Shown one piece after another: positions 1 to 7,359 of a stretch of DNA of 35,682 nucleotides (the first letter of the stretch is position 1; every line of letters begins with the position of its first letter). This DNA is from Streptomyces sp. NRRL WC-3618 (lineage in GTDB: Bacteria; Actinomycetota; Actinomycetes; Streptomycetales; Streptomycetaceae). A program made the position numbers and the translations under genes. The DNA lies in contig NZ_LGDW01000494.1 in assembly GCF_001280005.1 (NCBI RefSeq), forward strand, positions 1 to 35,682, read 5' to 3'. Below the pieces are notes generated by a model. The model was not told the DNA's origin, searched no databases, and saw only the letters and a list, made by a program, of their open reading frames with translations.

Positions 1-7
1 CCCCCCG

Positions 8-2074
8 TCAGAACGGCAACCCCCGCCCATGCACGACCTCGAGTCGTGACACCGCCCGTGTCAGCACCACGTACAGCCGGTGCAGGCCTCGCCCGGTCGC
101 CCCCTCCGCCTCCACGATCGCCGTCGGCTCCACCACGACCACGTGGTCCCACTCCAGCCCCTTCACCGCCGTCGCCGGCAGTACCGCGACCCGCCCTCCG
201 CTCACCGTCACTCCCGCAGCATCCAGCACCTCACGCACCCCGGCCACCTCGGCGTCCGCCGCCACGACCCCCACCGACCCCTCCCCGGCGAGCGCCCGGC
301 GCACCGCGGCCACCACCTCCCCGGCGATGTCGGTCGCCTCCACGACCCTCAACTCCCCGTCGCCGCGCAGGGATCGGGCCGGTGGCACCGGTACGTCCAG
401 GCGGGCCAGCAGCCGGTTGGCGAAGGCGACGACCGTCTTCGGCACCCGGAACCCGACGGTCAGCGGAATCACCGTGGCGTCGGGTTTGCCCAGGTGGGCG
501 AGCAGGGGCCCCCACTCCCGTGCCGCCCACGGTGTGGTGCCCTGGGCCAGGTCGCCCAGGACCGTCACCGAGCCGTAGGGCACCCGGCGCGCGATGGCCC
601 GGCACTCCATCGGGGAGAGGTCCTGGGCCTCGTCGATCACGACATGGCCGTATCCCTCGGGGTGCTCGATCAGCCCGGCGACCTCGTCGAGGAGGACCAG
701 ATCGGCGGCCGACCAGCGCGCCGACTTCCACGAGCGTGGCGGACGCGCCCAGCACACCGCCCGCTGCTCGTCCGCCGTCAGCAGCCCCTCGGCCGCCCGC
801 CCCAACGCCCCGGCGTCTCCCAGGAGTTCGGCCAGCACCTCCTCCGGACGCACCCGGGGCCACACCGCCTCGACGTACGCCCCGACCGGCCGCGCCCGCT
901 CGATCCGCCGTACCCAGGCGTTCGGTTGCGGCCCCGCCCGCCGTTCCGCCTCCCGTTGGACGCGGTTCACGACGCGCGTCCGTACGCGCTCGCGGCCCAC
1001 GGCGTACGGCGGTTCCTCGGCCCGTACGCCGGCCACGATCCGCGCCAGCTCCGGCGCGGAGATCCGCCAGCGGTACGAATCGTCCGGCACCTCAAGGGGG
1101 CCGAGGGAGTTGGCGTGCTCTGCCGTCGCCACGCGGGCGTACAGCGCCCGGCGCAGCACCTCGGCCATCCGCGCGTCGTGCTTGACGAGGGCGGCCCGTT
1201 CGTCGTCCTCCGCGCGCACCGGATGGGCCGCGATCTCGTCCGTGACCGTCGACTGCCGGACGCCCGTCTCGCCGAGGGCGGGCAGGACCTCCGAGATGTA
1301 CGAGAGGAACGTGCGGTTGGGGCCGAGGATCAACAGGCCGCCGCGCTGGACGCGCCCGGGGTGGGTGTAGAGGAGGTACGCCGCCCGGTGCAGCCCTACG
1401 GCTGTCTTGCCGGTGCCCGGGGCTCCCTGCACGCACACGGAGACGCCGAGGCCGGCCCGTACGAGGTCGTCCTGTTCGGGCTGGATCGTCGCCGCGATGT
1501 CCCGCATGGGCCCGACCCGGGGGCGCGCGATCTCCCGGGCGACCAGGCCGTCCGCGCCGCCTGCCAACTCCCCTTCCCCCGCGCCTGCTTCCCCCGTCTC
1601 CTCGTCCAGGTGCTCGTCCTCCAGGCCGGTCAGGTCGGCGGAGTCGCCGGTGCTGCCGGGCGCCCAGCCGAACCGGCGTCGTACGGCCACGCCCTGCGGG
1701 TCGCGGGCGCTCGCCTGATAGAAGGCCCGGGAGACGGGGGCGCGCCAGTCCACGACGAGGGGCGGGCGGGTCGGGTGCTCGCTGATCCGCAGGCGCCCGA
1801 TGTGATAGCTGGCGCCGCGGTGCTCGCCGCCCCGGTCACCGGCGTCGAAGTCCAGCCGGCCGAAGAACAGGGGCCCCTCGGGCAGCTCACCCAGCGCCTT
1901 CGCCTTGCTGCGGAGCTGGTACCCGAGCACTTCCGCGTCGGCGCCGGAGGCGGAGACGTCCTCGCCGGTGACGACGTGTTCCCGGGCGCCGTCGATCATC
2001 GCGGCGAGGGCGGCGCGGCAGATGTCGTGATGGGCGCGTTCGCGGTGGAGGGAATCACGGAGCGGTGACGTCAT
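8..2074 (-). CDS. HelD-like superfamily 1 helicase/ATPase
   Basis: A 688-residue UvrD/Rep-type ATPase of the HelD/HelR group, which in Gram-positive bacteria binds RNA polymerase and removes it from stalled complexes; some Streptomyces members protect against rifampicin. A glutamine motif (IAATIQPEQDDL, residues 193-204) comes just before the Walker A GAPGTGKT (217-224). A Walker B with VIDEAQD follows in the second half, and the C-terminal KGLEWDHVVV and LYVVLTRA motifs are the usual SF1 motifs V and VI. The N-terminal about 70 residues are the charged helical arm typical of HelD. It follows the TetR gene on the same strand after 40 bp, so co-transcription is likely. I see no rifampicin-associated element upstream, so a resistance role is not supported by the sequence. 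Confidence 0.85.
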   Translation of the reverse strand: MTSPLRDSLHRERAHHDICRAALAAMIDGAREHVVTGEDVSASGADAEVLGYQLRSKAKALGELPEGPLFFGRLDFDAGDRGGEHRGASYHIGRLRISEHPTRPPLVVDWRAPVSRAFYQASARDPQGVAVRRRFGWAPGSTGDSADLTGLEDEHLDEETGEAGAGEGELAGGADGLVAREIARPRVGPMRDIAATIQPEQDDLVRAGLGVSVCVQGAPGTGKTAVGLHRAAYLLYTHPGRVQRGGLLILGPNRTFLSYISEVLPALGETGVRQSTVTDEIAAHPVRAEDDERAALVKHDARMAEVLRRALYARVATAEHANSLGPLEVPDDSYRWRISAPELARIVAGVRAEEPPYAVGRERVRTRVVNRVQREAERRAGPQPNAWVRRIERARPVGAYVEAVWPRVRPEEVLAELLGDAGALGRAAEGLLTADEQRAVCWARPPRSWKSARWSAADLVLLDEVAGLIEHPEGYGHVVIDEAQDLSPMECRAIARRVPYGSVTVLGDLAQGTTPWAAREWGPLLAHLGKPDATVIPLTVGFRVPKTVVAFANRLLARLDVPVPPARSLRGDGELRVVEATDIAGEVVAAVRRALAGEGSVGVVAADAEVAGVREVLDAAGVTVSGGRVAVLPATAVKGLEWDHVVVVEPTAIVEAEGATGRGLHRLYVVLTRAVSRLEVVHGRGLPF

Positions 2075-2097
2075 CCGGCCAGCCTACCCAGATAACG

Positions 2098-2108
2098 TAA
2101 CCGAGTTA
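2098..2108. promoter_or_regulatory. Small palindrome between TetR and helicase genes, possible operator
   Basis: The 40-bp gap holds TAAC-CGA-GTTA, a perfect 4-bp inverted repeat with a 3-bp centre, inside an AT-rich patch. TetR-family operators are often of this size or larger, but the arms are short and could be chance. Confidence 0.22.
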
Positions 2109-2114
2109 AATATT

Positions 2115-2756
2115 TTACCCGGTCGCGTTGCCCACATCGCGCGACCGCAGCCACGGCAGCCCCGCCTCCAACTGCCCGAACGCCTCCTCCGCCGCCGCGA
2201 CCGCGTCCTCCCGCACCGCCTCCACCGCCTCCCCGGCCGCGATCCGCCGCCAGTTCTCCTGGGCGAGGATCCGCTGGACGGCGATGATCTGGCCCGCCGC
2301 GAGCCGGGCCGCGAGGGTGTCACCGAGGGCGACGGCGAGGACCGCCTCCGAGCGCTGCTGGTACTCGTACGCCCGCGCGACCAGCGACGGGGTGCCGTAG
2401 AGGAGACGGTGGAAGGCGAGCACCCCGGGGGCCGCGTTGAGACCGGTGACCGGGTCCTCGCGGCTCAGCCCGTCGAGGAAGTGCCGGCGCAGCGCGTCCA
2501 CCGGGGACACCCCCGCACCAGCCGCACGTACCACCCGCGCCGCCTCGTCCTCGTGGTCCGCGAAGCGGTGCAGGACCAGGTCCTCCTTGGCCGGGAAGTA
2601 CCGGAACAGCGTCGGCTTGGAGATCCCGGCCGCCGCGGCGATCTCCGCGACGGAGACCGCGTCGAAGCCCTTCTCGAGGAAAAGGGTGATCGCGATGTCG
2701 GACACGTGTTGGTACGTCTGCTGCTTCTTGCGCTCGCGCAGTCCGGTTCCTGCCAT
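2115..2756 (-). CDS. TetR/AcrR family transcriptional regulator
   Basis: A 213-residue one-component regulator. The N-terminal helix-turn-helix is clear (AAAAGISKPTLFRYFPAKEDL), followed by an all-helical ligand-binding region that I cannot assign to an effector. I chose the internal ATG at 2756 over an upstream in-frame start at 2801 because the family begins within about ten residues of the DNA-binding helices (MAGTGLRERKKQQTYQHV). The gene lies immediately upstream of the HelD-like helicase with a 40-bp gap and is probably its operon partner. The stop is TAA within an AT-rich spot, unusual for this GC-rich neighbourhood. The target is unknown; self-regulation through the small palindrome in the gap is a guess. 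Confidence 0.85.
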   Translation of the reverse strand: MAGTGLRERKKQQTYQHVSDIAITLFLEKGFDAVSVAEIAAAAGISKPTLFRYFPAKEDLVLHRFADHEDEAARVVRAAGAGVSPVDALRRHFLDGLSREDPVTGLNAAPGVLAFHRLLYGTPSLVARAYEYQQRSEAVLAVALGDTLAARLAAGQIIAVQRILAQENWRRIAAGEAVEAVREDAVAAAEEAFGQLEAGLPWLRSRDVGNATG

Positions 2757-2840
2757 GGGAGCGAGGGTACGCACTCGCCGGGCCCGCACGGACCCGGCCA
2801 CCGCGCACGGCCCGCCCGGCCGCCGACTGTCGCCCGACGG

Positions 2841-5231
2841 CTACCTCAACGCGAGCGCCAGATACGGGTTCTCGGTGGAGCGGGCGGGCAGGCCCAGCGC
2901 GGCCGTGGCCGAAGCCAGCGTCATCGCGTACGAGTCGACCGCCCGGCGGACGTTGGGGGCGTCCAGGCCGGCGCCGGTGACCAGCCGGTCCAGGTCGATG
3001 TAGGCGGACCGGACGACCTCGATGTTCCGGTACACGCGCCAGTCCTGCCGCCAGTTGTCGGTGTAGCGCGGGGACAGCAGGCTCTCCCACCGCCGGAACA
3101 TACGGTCCCGGATCTCCGACCGGGTCGGTGTGAGGTGCATGTGCCGCACCAGGTCGTAGAGCGGGTCGCCGACGACCGCCATCTCCCAGTCGATGATGGT
3201 CAGCACCAGGGGGTCGTCGCGCCGGACGAGGTTCCACGGGTTCAGGTCACCGTGCAGCAGCGCCGGAGCGCGTTCGTGCACCACGTGCCGGCCCAGGATC
3301 TGCCGCAGCCGGTCGGCGTCGGGCAGCCCGAGAACCCTGGCCAGCTGCTGCGACTCTCTGGGCAACTCCTTTACCAGGATGACGAGTTGCTCGCTCAGCC
3401 AGCCATAGAAGTCGCCCTCGCCTGCCGCCGGGTCGAGTGCGGTGTAGTCCACGTCCGTCAGCGCGCGGAGTTGGTCGACGAGCGCGTCCGCCTCGTGCGG
3501 CAACAGGCCGTTCACCGGATGGCTCGGCGGTTGGTCGATGTCCCGTCGGCCCGCGTACGTGTGGACGGCGAAGCGTTCGTTGCGGTAGCCGCTGCCCAGG
3601 GCGAGGACCCTCGGCGCCGCCACCGCGACGGACGACTCGTCGATGGCCTGGAGCACCGCGTGCTCGCTGAGAAAGCTGGGCTCACGCCGACAGGCCTTCG
3701 GCACATGGCGCCGGACCACCACCGGAAAGTCGACGCCCCCGAGCCAGACCACCGAGTTCAGGTGCGCGGTCCCCTTGAAGACGCGGTTCGCCGGTGCCGC
3801 GCCCTCCGCGAGCAGGGCCCGGTGCACATCGGCGCGGGAGAACTCGGGGTGTTCCAGGACCCGTTCGTCCGGCGTCCAGCGGATGTCGACCGCCCCCCAG
3901 CCTCGGCCGCGCCTCTTCCCGTCCTCCCGGGACGCCTGCCAGCGGAAGAGGATCCGTTCGATCTCGTCCGCGCCCGGTACGTTACGGAGCCCGAGCGGCG
4001 GCGCCGCCGCCACCAGGGCCCCGCGCACCGTCGCCGTCGCCTCGTCCAGGCTCTTCTGGTCGAACGTGTCCTCCAGGGACTGCGCGGCCCGCATGACGTC
4101 CGGGAAGACGGACTGCGCCCGCTCGAAGTCGACGTAGTGGCGCAGATCCTTGGCCAGGCCCCTGACGGCGGCGGGGCGGACCCGCTCCATCGCCTCCGCC
4201 CAGGCGTCGATCACGTCGTTCCACTGGTGGTCGGGGTACTGCATCCGCACGAGATGCGTCGCCAGGTCGTGCAGGGGGTCGCCGTAGGTCGCCAGTTCCC
4301 AGTCGACGCAGACGAGGGGTGGGTCGCCGTCGTAGGAAACGATCAGGTTGTCCCGGTGCAGGTCCGCGTGGAGCAGGCTGTAGGGCCGCCGTGTCATGGC
4401 CGGGACCCGTTCGGCCCACCGGGTGAGGGCGTCCTCCGGAATGCCGAGTGCCTTGAACAGGCCACCGAACACGGGCCAGTTGCGTCGGCGGATCTGGCGG
4501 TCGGCCAGCTGGGTGAGCGCCCGCAGAAAGCCCTGACTGTCCGTGTGGTTGCGGGGCCAGACCTCGGGCAGGGGCGGCAGCGCCCTTCGGCGCACCTGGG
4601 TCATCTGGGCCAGCAGGTCGACCAGCGCCTTCATGAGGAGGGTGTCGACGGGCTTGCCGTTTCCGCAGACGCTGGAGAGCGGTACGCCTTCCACATAGCT
4701 GTGGATGGTGAACCCGTCGCCCTTCAGCAGGCACTCCGGCACATGCGGCAGAACGCCGTGCACGGCGTCGAGGATGCGCGACTCGTCCCGCCAGGTACGG
4801 ATCACCACGGGAAGCGCGGTCTCCCGCCGGATCCGGACAGTGACCGGCGTCCCGGCCGCCAGGCCCACCTTCCGCGCCAGGTCCCGCGTCAACGGCAGGA
4901 CGTAGTTCTGGTTGTGGTGACCGTTGCTCGCCTCGCCCCGCAGCTCGGCGCGTGCCACGAACGCCTCGACGATGTCCGGCGAACCGCCGCCGACGCGTTC
5001 CCCTGCCGTGGAACGGGAAACAAGGGGTGCGCCCACTGGCTGCTCCGGGACTCGCGCGACGATGGATGGCGCGGCAAAAACGCTGGTGACAGGTCTGACG
5101 CCGCACGACCGGAGGGGCAACGGAGCGGACACGACGGGTGGTCTGCCACTCTGCTGGGTCAGGTCGCCGAGGTTGGCCTGTTCGCCATCCATACGCATGC
5201 GCACGAGCTGTTGCTCATACGGTGCGGGCAT
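2841..5231 (-). CDS. Twin-domain APH/choline-kinase-like phosphotransferase
   Basis: A 796-residue protein with two complete aminoglycoside-phosphotransferase-type kinase domains in tandem. Domain 1 (about 85-420) has the catalytic loop HADLHRDN (288-295) and metal-binding D310 in CVDWELATYGDP. Domain 2 (about 450-790) repeats this as HGDLNPWN (660-667) and D681 in IIDWEMAVVGDP. Both have a Brenner-type loop and DxE metal site, so both look catalytically competent, although the usual ATP-anchoring lysine looks replaced by arginine in both N-lobes (VVIRTW; VVVRRH). Residues 1-85 are low-complexity. Typical family members have one domain of 300-350 residues. Substrate unknown; a small hydroxylated metabolite is likelier than an antibiotic. 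It starts 18 bp after the orphan DevA-like tail and lies in line with devA-devB. The ribosome-binding site is weak. Confidence 0.8.
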   Translation of the reverse strand: MPAPYEQQLVRMRMDGEQANLGDLTQQSGRPPVVSAPLPLRSCGVRPVTSVFAAPSIVARVPEQPVGAPLVSRSTAGERVGGGSPDIVEAFVARAELRGEASNGHHNQNYVLPLTRDLARKVGLAAGTPVTVRIRRETALPVVIRTWRDESRILDAVHGVLPHVPECLLKGDGFTIHSYVEGVPLSSVCGNGKPVDTLLMKALVDLLAQMTQVRRRALPPLPEVWPRNHTDSQGFLRALTQLADRQIRRRNWPVFGGLFKALGIPEDALTRWAERVPAMTRRPYSLLHADLHRDNLIVSYDGDPPLVCVDWELATYGDPLHDLATHLVRMQYPDHQWNDVIDAWAEAMERVRPAAVRGLAKDLRHYVDFERAQSVFPDVMRAAQSLEDTFDQKSLDEATATVRGALVAAAPPLGLRNVPGADEIERILFRWQASREDGKRRGRGWGAVDIRWTPDERVLEHPEFSRADVHRALLAEGAAPANRVFKGTAHLNSVVWLGGVDFPVVVRRHVPKACRREPSFLSEHAVLQAIDESSVAVAAPRVLALGSGYRNERFAVHTYAGRRDIDQPPSHPVNGLLPHEADALVDQLRALTDVDYTALDPAAGEGDFYGWLSEQLVILVKELPRESQQLARVLGLPDADRLRQILGRHVVHERAPALLHGDLNPWNLVRRDDPLVLTIIDWEMAVVGDPLYDLVRHMHLTPTRSEIRDRMFRRWESLLSPRYTDNWRQDWRVYRNIEVVRSAYIDLDRLVTGAGLDAPNVRRAVDSYAMTLASATAALGLPARSTENPYLALALR

Positions 5232-5249
5232 GATACTAACCGCCCCGGG

Positions 5250-5401
5250 CTACTCCGACAGGAGGTTCCAGACCGAGTCGAACCAGTTCTGCATGCTCTC
5301 GACGAAGGTGGAACCCGGCGAGTTGGGGTCGCCGTCCTGTACGTGGTGCGTCAGCGTGGCGCCCAGGCCCAGGACGTCGAGGGCCCCCTGCTGATGACTC
5401 A
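5250..5401 (-). pseudogene. Orphan C-terminal segment of a DevA-like regulator
   Basis: Immediately after the devB stop, one frame reads about 50 residues ending FVESMQNWFDSVWNLLSE and a TAG. This aligns along its last 42 residues with the C-termini of DevA (AFVEQSQKWFDALWETI) and DevE (TFVEQSHLWFNALWETI), including an LD...LGA stretch further upstream. No ATG, GTG or TTG starts it; the frame opens inside devB, where a CTG overlaps the devB stop (CTGA). The simplest reading is the leftover 3' end of a third devA-like gene removed by recombination between paralogues. A short peptide from CTG or a frameshift fusion to devB cannot be excluded. Its stop is 18 bp before the kinase start. Confidence 0.55.
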
Positions 5402-6157
5402 GGCCTGACCGCGCAGCAGCCTCAGTACGGGCTCCAGTGAGCCCACGACCACTTCGGCGCCCGCGTCCCGCAGCAGCTTCTCCTTGTGTTCGTTGCGCGC
5501 GTAGCCGAGGAACGGAACACCCGCCTCCCGCGCGGCGAGGTGGTCCGACGGGGTGTCGCCGATCATGAGCGCGGACGACGGCGCCGCCCCCATCGCGTTC
5601 AGGGCCTGGTTGAGACAGTGCGGGTGGGGCTTGAGACGGCTCAGCTCCCGCGTGCGGCCGTAGATGTGCGGGGCGAAGCACGAGGCCAGACCACGGCTCG
5701 CCAGATACTGGCGGACCACCAGCGGGGAGTTGTTCGTGGCGACCGCGAGCCGGGAGCCCACCGCCGTCCAGGTGCGGATCAGCGGGTCGGCGTACGGGGT
5801 GGGCATCGCCCGTTCCGTCGCCCGGAGTTCCTCCTGGGTGAGACGTCTCTCCAGCTCGTCCACCAGGTCGCTCCCCGGATGCCGGCGGTCGACGGCGCGC
5901 AGCACCACATGCGGATCCAGGGATTCGCGTTCCTCCTCCGTCAACAGACCGTGCAGGCCTTGGCCTTCGAGCCACTCGACGAGGTCGATCGCCACGCGTT
6001 GCGCCGAGTGGCCCGCGAACAGGGCGCAGATGGGTCCGTCGAAGTCCCAGAGCACGACGCGGGCGCGGGCGACCGCTTCCCGCAGGTCGTCGGTCACGGA
6101 GTCGTCCTCGGTCGCCAGTTCGGTCTGTGTCGTGTCAGAGGTCGTGTCAGAGGTCAC
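5399..6157 (-). CDS. devB: DevB, HAD-superfamily hydrolase
   Basis: A 252-residue haloacid-dehalogenase-type phosphatase/hydrolase. Motif I is LWDFDG (D38, D40), motif II the threonine of ATNNS, motif III the lysine of RLKPHPH and motif IV MIGDTPSD. In S. coelicolor devA forms an operon with downstream devB, a putative hydrolase needed for aerial growth on some media; the order here is the same. I place the start at the GTG whose first base is the last base of the devA stop (TAGTG), which implies translational coupling. The first codons contain a short tandem repeat, read as TSDT twice. The cap region is of the small phosphoglycolate-phosphatase type. The natural substrate is not known. Confidence 0.85.
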   Translation of the reverse strand: MTSDTTSDTTQTELATEDDSVTDDLREAVARARVVLWDFDGPICALFAGHSAQRVAIDLVEWLEGQGLHGLLTEEERESLDPHVVLRAVDRRHPGSDLVDELERRLTQEELRATERAMPTPYADPLIRTWTAVGSRLAVATNNSPLVVRQYLASRGLASCFAPHIYGRTRELSRLKPHPHCLNQALNAMGAAPSSALMIGDTPSDHLAAREAGVPFLGYARNEHKEKLLRDAGAEVVVGSLEPVLRLLRGQA

Positions 6158-7008
6158 TAGGAGAGTGTCAGGTCCGTCGTGATGGTTTCCCAGAGGGCGT
6201 CGAACCACTTCTGGGATTGCTCGACGAACGCCGTGTCCCGCTCACCCGCGCCCTTGGCGAACGGGAACAGCAGCGACTCGGCCCCCAGGGTGTCGTACAT
6301 GTCGAGCGTCCCGCTCTCCAGCAGCTCCTCACGGCGGGCGATCATGTAGTACGCGATCAGCGCTTCCGTCTCGTTGAGCAGGTACAGCTTCACCGGCGGG
6401 GTGAACGGCAGCGCCCTGAACGTCACCCGCACGTCGATGCCGTGGGACGAGCGCAGGGACAGCAGGTTGTGCCGCAGTACGTGGCCCTGGGCGTTGCGCT
6501 GGGTCAGCCAGCGCTGGTGGACCGGGTCGGCCTCGCTGCGGCCCTCGACGGGGACCGGGAACGCCAGCGTGATGTCCCGGGACGGCAGCAGGATGCGTAC
6601 GTCGATCGACTTGGGGCGGATGCGGCCCTCGTGGATCAGCCGCACCGGTTCCCCGACGGCCACCATCAGGGTCTCCGCGGTGAGACACGCCGCGTCGACC
6701 CGGACGTGCGGGACCGAGAACGCCTCCGTCAGACGCGGCGCCAGCCCCACCATCGTCGGCTGGGGCGCCTCCCGGGGCGGGGCCATCTCGGCGACCCGCG
6801 GCGGGCTGCCCTTGCTGACGTTCGCCAGCAGCCCCTCGGCGTGCAGGATGCGCAGCGCCTCCCGTACGGCACCCCGCTCGACGCCGAACTCCTCGGCCAG
6901 CTCGGCCTGAGTGGGCAGCCGGTCGCCGGGCCGCAGGTCGCCGTTGCGGATGCGGTCACGCAGGGCGGTGGCGATCTCCTGGGGCGACTGTCTTCTGCTG
7001 CCGTTCAC
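6157..7008 (-). CDS. devA: DevA, GntR-type developmental regulator
   Basis: A 283-residue regulator with an N-terminal GntR winged helix (PTQAELAEEFGVERGAVREAL) and a C-terminal region, about 85-283, that is not a standard FadR, HutC or MocR domain. Its SIDVRILLPSRD and GIDVRVTFRALP strands suggest a phospholipase-D-like or TrmB-like sensing fold (inference). DevA of S. coelicolor is needed for normal aerial hyphae and septum placement, binds its own promoter and represses itself. The start is taken at GTG 7008, nine bases after AGGAG; upstream GTG and TTG codons are possible. The protein closely resembles the neighbour at 7360-8244. A promoter at 7036-7064 would give a leader of about 20 bases. 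Confidence 0.85.
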   Translation of the reverse strand: MNGSRRQSPQEIATALRDRIRNGDLRPGDRLPTQAELAEEFGVERGAVREALRILHAEGLLANVSKGSPPRVAEMAPPREAPQPTMVGLAPRLTEAFSVPHVRVDAACLTAETLMVAVGEPVRLIHEGRIRPKSIDVRILLPSRDITLAFPVPVEGRSEADPVHQRWLTQRNAQGHVLRHNLLSLRSSHGIDVRVTFRALPFTPPVKLYLLNETEALIAYYMIARREELLESGTLDMYDTLGAESLLFPFAKGAGERDTAFVEQSQKWFDALWETITTDLTLS

Positions 7009-7035
7009 TGCCACGTTCTCCTGGGTCACGACCAA

Positions 7036-7064
7036 ACGCTACAACTCCGATCCATCTTTGTGGA
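7036..7064 (-). promoter_or_regulatory. devA promoter
   Basis: On the minus strand TCCACA (7059-7064) and TAGCGT (7036-7041) are separated by exactly 17 bp. The same arrangement, TGCACA-17-TAGGGT, occurs in front of devE, and the bases between are largely conserved, which is the main support. Confidence 0.5.
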
Positions 7065-7115
7065 GTTGTTTCAAAGTTGTTTATAGATAGCCGCCAAGTG
7101 GGGACAACCCATGCA

Positions 7116-7132
7116 GAGTTGGTTGCCAACTC
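7116..7132. promoter_or_regulatory. Candidate DevA/DevE operator upstream of devA
   Basis: Perfect inverted repeat, arms GAGTTGG and CCAACTC around TTG. An AGTTGG half-site follows at 7138-7143, and AGTTGT half-sites lie at 7064-7069 and 7077-7082. The palindrome aligns without a gap with 8330-8348 upstream of devE. It is about 90 bp upstream of the proposed devA start site and about 35 bp upstream of the small membrane gene on the plus strand, so it could serve either. Confidence 0.45.
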
Positions 7133-7165
7133 GTCAAAGTTGGCACGCTTGAAGGGGGAACCACC

Positions 7166-7354
7166 ATGCCCGCCATCGCCCTCCTCGCCGCCGTCTTCAT
7201 CAGCGGCTTCCAGCAGTTCGTCAGCTGGCGGTACGGCACCTCCGGCGTCGTCGGACTGCTGCTGCTCACCATAGGCATCAAGGCCAGAAACGCGACCATC
7301 AGCTCCATCGGAGCCGTCGTGCTCGCCCTGCTGGTCACGGGACCCACTCTGTGA
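7166..7354 (+). CDS. Small membrane protein between devA and devE
   Basis: A 62-residue protein, almost entirely hydrophobic, with two likely membrane segments (AIALLAAVFISGFQQFV and a C-terminal TISSIGAVVLALLV) and a short amphipathic middle. It has a good ribosome-binding site (GAAGGGGGAACCACC before ATG). It is transcribed away from devA and ends 5 bp from the devE stop, convergent with it. I recall a small gene at the equivalent place in S. coelicolor (SCO4189). Function unknown; the shared divergent region with devA suggests it may be under DevA control. Confidence 0.65.
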   Translation: MPAIALLAAVFISGFQQFVSWRYGTSGVVGLLLLTIGIKARNATISSIGAVVLALLVTGPTL

Positions 7355-7359
7355 CGACG

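Noticed and set aside
80..2068. Long plus-strand frame opposite the helicase
   Set aside because: Antisense shadow of a gene with intact helicase motifs.
2041..2114. Rifampicin-associated element before the HelD-like gene
   Set aside because: No sequence resembling the long inverted repeat of that element was found.
2409..5408. A 999-residue plus-strand open frame opposite the twin kinase
   Set aside because: No recognisable motifs, and the minus strand has two complete kinase domains.
5399..6157. devB as a gene that needs a programmed frameshift to add the DevA-like tail
   Set aside because: devB already has all HAD motifs and a normal length, and no slippery sequence is visible at its stop; kept only as an alternative under the orphan tail.
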